A DNA stretch of 39,020 nucleotides, taken from the NCBI GenBank assembly GCA_034698045.1, contig JAQGAU010000126.1, positions 1-39,020 on the forward strand. The letters run 5' to 3'. Under the pieces are notes generated by a model. That model was not told where the DNA came from. It did no database searches and worked only from the letters and a program-made list of their open reading frames with translations. The position numbers and the translations under genes are program-made. Shown one piece after another: positions 1-9,260 of this stretch. The stretch is from Paramacrobiotus richtersi. Its lineage: Eukaryota > Tardigrada > Eutardigrada > Parachela > Macrobiotidae. Within the stretch, counting starts at the first letter, position 1. Each line of letters opens with the position of its first letter.

Positions 1-548
1 TATATCCTGCCGTTTTTCATACTGCCCAAACAATAACATCGGAAAGATATTTTGAAGGTTGTTACTGTTTTTATAAAGTGTAGTTAGCAAATCGTTTTAG
101 TGAAACCATCTCAGCAAACAGAGCAGTAGTATAAGCATGGACCACTCGAATACTAATAGACAGTAGGAAGATTTTGTCGGTCAGAGTCAGACTTTCAGGG
201 GTCTGAGGACAGACTTTCAGGGTCTGAAGCAGAGTTTGAGCGGTCAGAGTCTGAGTCAGAGTCAGACTTTCAGCGCGGGCCGACTGGACGAGTGAAAGTT
301 GCGATGACACCCATCCCGACAGTAACACTGATCGGCAGGAAGATTCGATAGTTGAGAGTTGACACGAGATCGACATCTTGTTAGCTTAGCTGTTGTCATC
401 GGGAACGGATCTTTTTCATGCAGCAACTTTTTTGTTTTTCCTAAAACACTTATGTTACATTACTATATGGTAGCGCAACTATTGGTCACTGTTGTAACGT
501 ATCTGTAGATAAACGAATAATGCTGATAGTGAAGTTCGCTGCTTGCAG
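1..548 (+). other. Intron of the GPCR gene (3' part)
   Basis: Non-coding stretch ending in the acceptor TTGCAG at 543-548, directly before the helix 3/4 exon. It holds an imperfect tandem repeat (178-274). I see no other gene in it. Open frames on the opposite strand here and over the exon are shadows. Confidence 0.7.
178..274. repeat. Imperfect minisatellite of CAGAGTC/TTTCAGGGTCTGA units
   Basis: About 97 bp made of overlapping degenerate copies of short units such as TCAGAGTCAGACTTTCAGG and GGTCTGA. The block TCAGAGTCAGACTTTCAG occurs at both ends. It lies in the GPCR intron just left of the helix 4 exon. It looks like simple local slippage. Confidence 0.7.
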
Positions 549-3500
549 TTTCTTCGCCATCCACTGTCCCATCAAGTACGCACAGACCCGGAACCTCTCC
601 CTGGTGCTGGCCATGATCGCCGGCGCCTGGATCATCTCGGGACTGATCAGTATTCCGCCGTTGGTGGGCTGGAATAAGATGCCGGACGATCCGAATATTT
701 GCGCCTACAACAGCGAACGGGGCTACATCATCTACAGCGCCATGGGATCGTTCTACATCCCGCTGGTCATCCTGGTCACCGTCTACTTTACCATCTTCCT
801 CTCGGCCAGGAGGAGACTGCGGAAGCGGGCGGCGGGCGCGCATCCCGTGGCGTCCAAATCCAAACCGGCCGCTACGCCACAAAGTAGGTTTCGTTCCCCG
901 CCTGCATATTATAGCAGTTTCTAAATGCATGGGCTTTAACATGCATTAACTGCAGGTGCACTTCTTAGTATATTCCTGATTCGGCAGTAGGCAAAGAAAA
1001 ACAAAATTAGATTAAAAATAATGAAATTATCTGTTCTAATTTAATTTATTTTTATTATTTTAATTTGTTCTTTATTAAGGTTTATTTTTTTCGGATTCAG
1101 TTCTTAATTTTTGTAATCCTTAATTTAATTAACTTTTAATAATTTAAGTTTGTAAATATCGAAAGCGGCATCTACTAAAAATGAATTAAAAATCGAACGT
1201 CTACTGTACTTCTCCGTCCTATACAGAGAGCGTTCTCACCAAGTTGAAACACTTTTTTCGGCATCTCACAAATCATCAGCCGTTGCGTATTTTCACCACT
1301 CTAGACCTTCGTTGTAAAGCCCATCTTATTGGCATAATACTAGATTAAATTGGTCATGATTCGTCAAAACTCGGGATTACAGCGAATTTTCAAACCAGGG
1401 ACACCAGCAAACGTATGCTGTCGGGAAGCGCTAATTCCACTATAGACATTTCTGGATAATTATTTGTGATAAACACCAGTGCTGGAGAATCGACTCCGAC
1501 CAACACAAAAGTTTTCGATAGGGCATTATTCTATGCAAATATCGTATTTCCGGGTTGCTGGAACTCTGGTCGTCCAGTTTACTGCAGGCCGAAGGTCAGC
1601 GGGACGCTCCCGAAACCACCGAGGGGTTCTTCTTCAGCTCACCGAGACCTTGTGCTGTTTTTCTCACTTTTAAACATACACACACAGTCACCAGAGAGTC
1701 CTGAATGCGGTAAAATAAGTTTCTTAATTATTCTGACGATTCACCAAACACAACTTGAAAGTTAAGAAAGTGGCCGTCTGAGCTCGGTCCGAGATTTTTT
1801 CGAACATTTTCAAAAAATTATATTTAATCGACGCTATTTTTTTTCTCAGTGTCGTTAATTTATAGAGATACCTTACTATTTATCACTAAAATAGAAAATG
1901 ATAATTCAAGACTTTACTGATTTGGATATTTCTGGCGCAGTTTAGAAGAAAAAACTCTTGTTTTGAAGTTAATCGCGGGTGTTTCTGCCGCAGTGCTCCC
2001 TGCCGCATCCCGTTTTCCCAGAATCCAGGTATGCTAATACGAACCTACGGCTAAATAGTAGGTGAACAACTTTGTAAAAGAAAGAATCCCAGTATTTGCA
2101 ATAGGAAAGGTTTTGTCGAACTTCTACGGAAGTGTTTCAACTTGGCGAGAACGGGCTCTGTACATTGCTCCCTGATCACTGATGCACAGATTTATGGAAA
2201 TACTGTTAATCAAATCTTTGGCTGTCCGGAAATACATATGAGTGTGATGCAACTTAGTCGTATTCTAATTGTTGAATGTCATTGACGGTTATTTGGACAC
2301 TTTCCATTAAAATCAGGTTGATTTCAGCTGAAATTGGGTGTCTCTTGGCTGTCGTATAACTTCGACGGCTGAAATCATGAAATTCTTTGATTTGACTTGA
2401 GGGACCCGGTTTGATTGGCTTGTGATTCGAAATGTCAAAGCATCATAACTTTCGAATTCCAAACCAAAGGGGAGTTTTGCAGCAAAATGTCTTATGTGAC
2501 ATCCTTTCAAATCAATAAATATGACAATTTCGAACGCTTCGATTGCATTTCAAGTCAAATCTAGACAAAACAACGAAGATCAAGTTGAATAACCCGCTTC
2601 TCTGGACTTTCAGCGGACCTAGCATCCATGGACTCGCCCGACAAGTCGGACAACGCGTCTACCCTGGTGCTGAACGCCAGCGGCAGTCTGATGGACTACC
2701 ACTTGACCCCGCGGCAGCTGCGTCGGCACTTGATGGCCGAGCACCGCCGGTTGCACCGGAAGCTGCTCATCTTCCCCGTGCAGAGCCGGTGTCAGGCGTG
2801 TCTGCGCACGCAGGAGAAGCTGCTGAAGGAGACGTCCCTGACCACGTCCAGTTTCCAGGTCATCGATGATGACGACTGTTCGACGTTGTCGCCCATTGTC
2901 GACCTGACGCTAGTGCCCCGGTCGCGGGCGACATCCAACTGTGTGCCGAGGAGTACTGGTGTGGATGATCGAAGGCAGAAGGTTCCGCTTCTCAAGGTAG
3001 GCCTCACCGCCCAACAGCAAGGCAAACACAAACCTAAGCTTGTCGATTGCTATGGGTTTCGCAGTCAGATTTCGCTCATTTCAGGACTTTTGAATGTTCA
3101 GCGTGAAGGTTTGTTTCCTTAGCATATGGCGCCGTAAGTGCCTTTACGTATTACGGCCGATACAATCATTCTTAATCGTATGTACGAGTAGTAGTGCTTC
3201 TTATCAGCGATGTGCTCCACGGTACCGTTAAATTCCATCAACATTTCTTCCGCATGCATGTTCCACATGTACAAGCTGTTTTGGGTAATGTGGGTCACAC
3301 ACAAACGGAAGTGTTGAATCTGGGGCCAACCGTTCTGGACTAAAGCTAACGTACATTCCGATTATCACGGTACAGTGCTTAGAAGTGCTGCCCAATATTT
3401 CAGTGCTGCTGTTCGACCAGTTGACGTTTGTATTGATTCGCTGTAGAGTGCTTCCGTTTCCCAGTCTACAATATACGGCGCAACAGGAATCTCGCTTTCT

Positions 3501-4348
3501 GCAATCGTAGCCGTTAATTTTAAATTAGGGTAATAGTACCGTCATTTAATATTCGTTCAAGTTTGAGTGTGGTATTTCCAGGGCGAAAAGGAAAAGAACG
3601 CGCAAGGCGATGTGTCGGAGGATAGTCTGACGCCGACGACGCCGGCCACCGAAGACATGCCGGGATTCGTTAACGGCACCGTCCGCAGCGGCGGCGGTGG
3701 CGCTAACGTCAAGACCCCGGCGCGCCTCTTCGTACCGAAGAATATCCGTCCCAAATCGGTGGCCAAGAATGCCGACAAGGCCAACTCTAACGCGGCCGGC
3801 AAGACTGCTCAAAAGGGCTTGAAGAAACACGTTCCGTCCACAGTGTCCAATTCGGGAAACGTTGACGTCAAGCGTACGCTGTGAACGTTCGCAATGCAAT
3901 GTTTCACTGAAAATACGTTTTCTTTACAGACAGCTTAGCGTATCGGCAGAAGATTTCTCTGACAAAGGAGCGGAGAGCAGCACGAACTTTGCTGATAGTT
4001 GTGCTGGTCTTTGTCATTTGTTGGCTTCCGTTCTTTGTTTGGGTAAGGATTAGTTTTCCCATCAAGACTAAACTTTCGAAGATAGGATTTGGTGTATTGT
4101 AGTACCTTGTTGGTCCGTTTTGTGATAACTGCCATTTGGACCCGAGGACCAGCAACTTCTTCCTCTGGTTGGGATTTCTAAACAGGTCTGTATGATAAAA
4201 AATCCAACATATGTTGCTGTTGCCCGGTATAACGTGTCTTGTGGATTTCAGTTCGCTTAATCCGGTTATATACACCATCTTCAACCTGGACTTTCGGAAA
4301 GCTTTCAAGCGGATTTTCAGGAGGGTTTTCCCGGTGGCGAGAAAATGA
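549..4348 (+). CDS. Aminergic-type G-protein-coupled receptor, 3' six exons (partial gene)
   Basis: Seven-helix plasma-membrane receptor, probably for a biogenic amine. My exons are 549-883, 2614-2996, 3582-3873, 3930-4042, 4103-4185 and 4252-4348; all have AG/GT borders and the phases join without a break (1303 nt, about 434 aa, TGA at 4346). Exon 1 starts just after the D-R motif of helix 3, then gives helix 4 ([19 protein letters not shown]), a loop cysteine (NICAYN) and helix 5 with paired serines (YSAMGSF). Exons 2-3 form a Ser/Thr/Gly-rich third cytoplasmic loop of about 240 residues. Exon 4 gives helix 6 (KERRAARTL, then ICWLPFF). Exons 5-6 give helix 7 ([17 protein letters not shown]) and helix 8 ([10 protein letters not shown]), with a short tail. 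The motifs match octopamine, tyramine, dopamine and serotonin receptors; I cannot choose among them. Helices 1-3 lie left of the window. Confidence 0.88.
1222..2162. mobile_element. Non-autonomous Tc1/mariner-like element (TIR + TA) in GPCR intron 1
   Basis: The left end reads TA-CAGAG followed by CGTTCTCACCAAGTTGAAAC (1222-1254). The right end (2130-2162), read on the minus strand, gives TA-CAGAG and then CGTTCTCGCCAAGTTGAAAC. The inverted repeats are about 31 bp with about three mismatches, and both are flanked by TA, the target of the Tc1/mariner superfamily. The 0.9 kb between them has no frame I recognise as a transposase, so this would be a deletion derivative or MITE. It lies wholly inside the 1730-bp intron 884-2613. 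Family assignment is inference from TIR and TA only. Confidence 0.6.
2503..2565. repeat. Diverged dispersed repeat, copy 1
   Basis: The segment around CATTTCAAGTCAAATCTAG, with an upstream TTTCAAATCA block, resembles 37398-37460 in the same orientation and order. This copy is at the end of GPCR intron 1. Similarity was judged by eye and the family is unknown. Confidence 0.45.
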
Positions 4349-5147
4349 TTGATGACTGTTTATTGGTTGACAGCTATGCTTTTGTTTGCGTGCAGATTTA
4401 TACGTGTTCGGGATTTGTCGGATAACCGATAAGATTAGTTCTGTTTGTACCACGCCAGTTTCAGCATCTCGATGCCAACAAGAATTGCTATAAGCAATGT
4501 TTTGAATTTAAACATCCTACCAGTTGCTAAAGTGTCGGAGCAAGAGTATCAGAAATTCGATGTACATAAGCCAAACGATGGTCTAACAAAAGGCACTCTT
4601 AAAGGAAGCAAAGAATGACAAAAATATCTATCAAACACGAAGCTGTGAACGCTTGTGATAGCATGGCGTAAACATATTCTGCTTTATCCTATATTTTTGT
4701 GAATATTCGCGTTGGGCTTATCTTCTCCTGAGCATTGCCACATGTGATTTCCAGACTTGAATGCCGAAACAGAAACAAGTTGATCGTCGTCTACCAGTTG
4801 TCAGAAGCAGCTCGTTTCGATATCTTTAAAGAACAAAACATCAGCTACCCACCAAATACCAAGCATTAGAGGCATACGCGCCTGACAAAGGGTGAAAATT
4901 AATAACATTCGTCGTTGTACCATTGTTGCCAGTGCCGTGTGGGCACAGTAACAACTTAAAACCATAAATTATCTGAATCACCGATATCTCCATGCAACAT
5001 CCGTCGCCTTACAATACATCAGTTTTAAAGTAGTTCGCAAGTACTGTAAATGCGTGAAAACTGTATATCTACTGATGTTAACCAGATGTATCATGGCTCC
5101 AAACGTATCAATCGATACACAGTTCGTTGCAGTTTGACAACATAAAA
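4349..5147. other. Intergenic region, GPCR 3' end to first A-module gene
   Basis: No coding frame, RNA gene or clear repeat seen. The last 35 bases before the ATG at 5148 resemble the same interval before the ATG at 9261 (shared CAGTTCGTT and GTTTGA blocks), so a little of the 5' flank was duplicated with the gene. Confidence 0.5.
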
Positions 5148-6615
5148 ATGAAACCTATTTTCACTGAAAATGTGGGGTGTATACGAGTGTTGCTCTTCCT
5201 GCCATTGTTCGAAGGTAAACCTCTTTACAGTCATACAATGAGATCAATAACGTCATTTTTCATTCATTATCTCTTGTTGACTACTACGACTGCGTCTACC
5301 TCCAGGTTCCTGGGAAACCAACATCAAGCAGACCTACCCACCGGTGACGTGTTATAAATGCGAAGTCAGCCGAACAGCACCGAAGGGAATCGCCTATTCA
5401 GTGGAAGTGACTTGTACTATGGTAGATGGGAAACAGATCTGCAGCGAAGTACGCCATGACAGGAATAAAAGGTCTCCATCATTTGGGCCGCCCAACGAGC
5501 CCTCGCAGTCTTTTTCTGCTAGCGACATTTTGGTACGAATCGCACGGGATTTGGCTTCAGAAGTCGGTAACACACAGAATGAAAGAATTAACCAAGCACT
5601 CGCGAACAATCAAGGACCTCCTGCGCCTACTCCAATGCCGATAACCACTCGGGGAAAGATGACCTGTTATAACACGACGGAGCTTAAAAGCGACAGCGCT
5701 GCACTAGCCACCTACGTGACCTATACTCCGTCAAAAGACAGGGACGCAAACGCGGATTCGATGATGCCCTTGCTACCTCAGCAGCCGTATTGCTTCACCC
5801 GACTGGATTTGGTGGATCGAGGGAGCTATACGGAAAGAACGCTGGTCCGTGATGGAGGCTTTCCAGGCATGAATCCGCGCGAATGTTTCCAAGCGTCCAA
5901 TCCCTCTCGACCTGAACTCATATCGAAGTACCTGTACTGCACGGCATCGTATTGCAACAACATTACCATTGACGATATGCTGGATAAGTGCTTTAAGGAC
6001 AACAAAGTATGTACGGTGAAAACTAAAATCAACGGATAGACCCTTATGTCCAGTTTGTAGATTTAAGGATTTCTCTTGTAATTATTTCTTCCTGTTTCTA
6101 AGGTTTTTTACTTCTGATATCGTGTATGAATAATAATGTTAAGTTTAAGTTTCGTACTACTCTAGTCATGCAGTCTGATAATTTTGGCAGAATGATGGGG
6201 TAATAGCTCTTCCAATCAAACTTATTGCAGTTTCGTAACTTTCGTTCATGCTGCCTTAATCGTCTGGTTAGGACATTGCGGCCGTTTCAGTTTGCAGTGT
6301 GGTTTGTTTTTCCATTGACATTTCTTCGTAGGTTTATTTGAATCCAGCATGGCGCTCGCTTCAGGTATGTGGTAATCAAAAATGTTCCGCTTACAATTAC
6401 AATAGTGTAGGCTAGTGTTTGCAACCTCACTAAAACAATGAAATTTGGCCTAGGAGGCTTCCAGCAATATATCCGCTGCTTGGTCGCGTCAAACCCAGTC
6501 GAAGGCCGTATACATATTGGCACCTCTAGTATCTTTAACAGCTACACGCTTTCATGCTGTAGCCACTGGACTGCTGACGTTGCTGACGCTTTGTTTGTTA
6601 TCACATGACCAGTAA
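5148..6615 (+). CDS. Secreted/GPI-type cysteine-rich protein with module A (gene A1)
   Basis: Exons are 5148-5214, 5306-6006, 6332-6364 and 6454 onward. The signal peptide has the core RVLLFLPLFEG. The mature start reads SWETNIKQTYPPVTCYKCEV and opens a roughly 230-residue module with ten cysteines, ending YLYCTASYCNN then DKCFKDNK. The last CxxxxCN recalls the end of Ly6/uPAR three-finger domains. RNKR|S near residue 65 looks like a furin site. The 11-codon exon VYLNPAWRSLQ follows, then exon 4, whose hydrophobic end (TGLLTLLTLCLLS) fits a GPI-attachment tail. Reading through the exon 4 donor gives TAA at 6613 and a 320-aa protein. Splicing onward at 6611 runs into the broken B module (6677-7012). 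I infer that the functional product is A alone. Ligand and role are unknown. Confidence 0.75.
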
Positions 6616-6676
6616 GTAACACGTAGCATAACGGTTAATACGCATTACAAAGCACAAAAATAAAGCTTTCTTTCAG

Positions 6677-7012
6677 ACCCCTTGACCTTAAGTGCCACAC
6701 GTGCGGTAAACCCCTGAAAACTGGAATCTATCGTCCGGATAGATTGTGTAATGACGCGCCATCGCATGCAGCAGACTTCCTCCGCCTGCCCGGTGAGAAC
6801 ACCGGCTTTCTCGAATAATCTGGGCATGGTTTCGCCGCTGACTGGCTGTTGCTTCGTCGTGTTTAATGAACTATTCGTCAGCGTAGTAGACAAGGTTGCA
6901 GGGCTCTAACCAAACGGACGGTATTTCTCCTATCGCATACCAGTCGGCTTCCTTTTTGTTTGGTCTTCCAATGGCAGCAGCAAGCTCTCTTACTGGAAGA
7001 CTTACATCAGAT
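6677..7012 (+). pseudogene. Wrecked B module of gene A1 (frameshift, stops, internal deletion)
   Basis: After the acceptor TTTCAG (6671-6676) the sequence follows exon 5 of the gene at 9261-12647 (LKCHTCGKPLKTGIY, RLCNDAP). It then carries an insertion of about 4 bases near 6760, a TAA soon after, and GAAGCAGAC changed to GTAGTAGAC. At about 6904 similarity jumps from the middle of exon 5 straight into the last, GPI-tail exon (NQTDGISPIAYQSASFLFGL). The rest of exon 5, exons 6-7 and all introns between are deleted. The tail no longer has its normal stop. It cannot make a B module. Confidence 0.8.
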
Positions 7013-8039
7013 GATGGTCCCGCAGGAGTCACTGCTTCCGCCACAGATGCAGAAACATGGTGTTGTCTTGTTTTCGGCGAAGTTCCAAGCGACTGCAAAA
7101 CAACACAATGGTTCATCCGTATACGACATTGAAATGCCAACTTTGTAGAAATTCTTACTTGTCATGGTGTTTGATTATTCTTCATGGAAGAATAGGCATT
7201 AACAGCTTTGGGTCAAATTTTCCGATAATTTGCGTTTTCTATCAGTTCGTTCTTTTTATGTATGTATTGTGTCTTTACAATACATTTGTTCTGCGCTTTA
7301 CCAATACTTTCATGAATTCAGTCTATGTGAATATCTACCTGGCCGGGCTAAAAAGATTTTCCTGCAGCTGCTACAGTCTACCAGGCCGGTATTTCGTATG
7401 GTCGCTTATGCTGTGATCCTGTTCCGTTCTCTAGCTCGTACTTTGCATGATTCACCTAGTTTTGTAACTCCTGTCCGAAAAGTGAATGGGTTCACCTTAA
7501 TAATAACCTTTCTAAAGTCGCTGGCTGCTTGACCACGCTGCATGTGTAATACGAAGTTCCAGAACAATTCAAAACAAAGCGACCTACGCCTACCGCAAAG
7601 CTGGCCTAGAGTAAAAGTTACACAGGAGTTCAAAATCCTTCGTTGATGAAGGTGATCCATTGCATAAATCAAAATGATTCGTGCCTTCCGATACGCAAAC
7701 GGAACGGTGGAGCATTACATATTTAGCATTAAGGTTAAGAAAACAGGATATGAATCCGCAAACACGAAGAGCTGAACGAAAGGTCCTGTGGTAAAACCAC
7801 GAACAGACAAATATCGAGGTACACTGCGTTGGCTATTGCTACAAGCAACATAGCGGTCGATTGTCCGAAGGGTTCTACTGGCACAGATCTTTGATTAATA
7901 ATCAATTAATGACTCATGCTCTTGCTTGTATACTCTTGTTTGTTTGTATGTTTTCACAAATTTGTCTTGTTCCAGGGATCCATCTGTTTGGGCCACGCCA
8001 GTTTTAGCAGTGTGTTGCCAACTATAACTGCTATCAGAA

Positions 8040-8215
8040 ATAACTGGTGTCGCCGCACTTTGCCGCAGGTCGTTTCGCCTTGCCCCGTTTCGCCGCGGCC
8101 TGATCGCCTCAAGGTGATTATTTTCACCCCATGGCCAGTTTGCTGTTTCGCCATGGCGCCATTGCGCATTGACTATCGCCGCCGGCCCGTTTGCCACGGC
8201 AGTTTATTCATTTCT
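8040..8215 (+). repeat. Degenerate TTCGCCG-type tandem tract, arm 1
   Basis: Many variants of TTTCGCC, TTTGCCGC and ATCGCC recur at irregular 10-20 bp spacing, including CATGGCCAGTTTGC followed by TTTCGCC. The local base composition is clearly more GC-rich than the surroundings. The same pattern in reverse orientation lies at 8570-8720. Confidence 0.5.
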
Positions 8216-8569
8216 GACAATGCAGAATTCCATTAGTACGTCTCATACATCCTGGTTGCTTATTCGGCGATCGATTGTTAGACTCTCAAGGCACATCGTT
8301 GTTCTTTCGTGAGTCGTGACAGACAAACGGCAGCTGTTGGTCGCTACTGCAGCAGCTGCCAGATTCGTGGTTCAGGTCGTCAAATCGCAGATTCTACTGT
8401 TAAAATAACTTCTGCTTGCAAACTGACAAGGCTTCGCTTGAACATATATACCGAATAACGATTTCATTTAACGAATGCTAAGTTTGTCAACATAACACAT
8501 TATATCCGTAAACATTCTTACTTACAGTACCTGAAGTAAATTCAAAAATGGTTGTTTTCGGGTGGCAGT

Positions 8570-8720
8570 CAAATACTGCGGGTATTTGACCGCGCGGCGA
8601 AGCAAACTGACCATGCGGCGATACGTAAGTCGCATAGGCCAAGTGGTAAAGTGACCGCTCGGTGAAGCTGCGGCGGAACGTCTCGCGGCAAAAAGTCACG
8701 GCGAAGTATCCCTGTCACGC
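8570..8720 (-). repeat. Degenerate TTCGCCG-type tandem tract, arm 2 (inverted)
   Basis: Read on the minus strand this shows CATGGTCAGTTTGC then TTCGCC, TTGCCGCG, TTCCGCCGC and similar units, matching arm 1. The arms are separated by roughly 350 bp. They could be the ends of one foldback-type element or two independent tracts. Confidence 0.45.
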
Positions 8721-9260
8721 AGCAGTCTGCTTCCAAGCTGTGGAGGCAGTCAAGTCGAGCTGGCATCAGCCAGAGCAAGAATTTTAGAAAATCAATGTGT
8801 AATATGACACATATAAAAAGTTCAGTGTATTAGATTTTTCAATTAAATCAAACACGGAATAGTACAGTAAATACATACATTGCGAAACACACTACCATAA
8901 AACATGATCATTACATGCTAGCAAACATTTTACACAGAAATTGCATAGTAACCACGCAGTCTCGCTCGAAATGATGATCACTACTTGTGATAGCATTATT
9001 GCTAATTTTGCGTGGGGCTGTCGTTACCGAGTTTAACACACAATATTCAGCTCACGTTGTCAGCAATGTAATTACGGGAAAAGATGATTATTCTCCATGC
9101 AAAATCTTTGGTTTGTATGACGCAACCCTACAGTACTTGTTTCTTTCACAAGTTTGTGGAAACTGCTAAGGTGTTGAAATCCCCTAATTCACATTGGCTT
9201 TAATTTAACTTTTAAACCTTAAAAATGATAAACAGTTCGTTTCCGTTTGAATCTATAAAG

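Larger units (their letters stand above)
7013..9260. other. Intergenic region with GC-rich inverted, degenerate repeats
   Basis: No gene recognised. The notable content is the pair of degenerate TTCGCC-rich tracts at about 8040-8215 and 8570-8720 in opposite orientation. The rest is AT-rich with no coding pattern I trust; short frames lack homology, splice context and signal peptides. Confidence 0.5.

Noticed and set aside
463..942. Long minus-strand open frame over the GPCR exon (159 codons)
   Set aside because: It is the antisense of the helix 4/5 exon. It has no signal, domain or splice logic, and the plus strand carries clear GPCR motifs with consistent splice phases.
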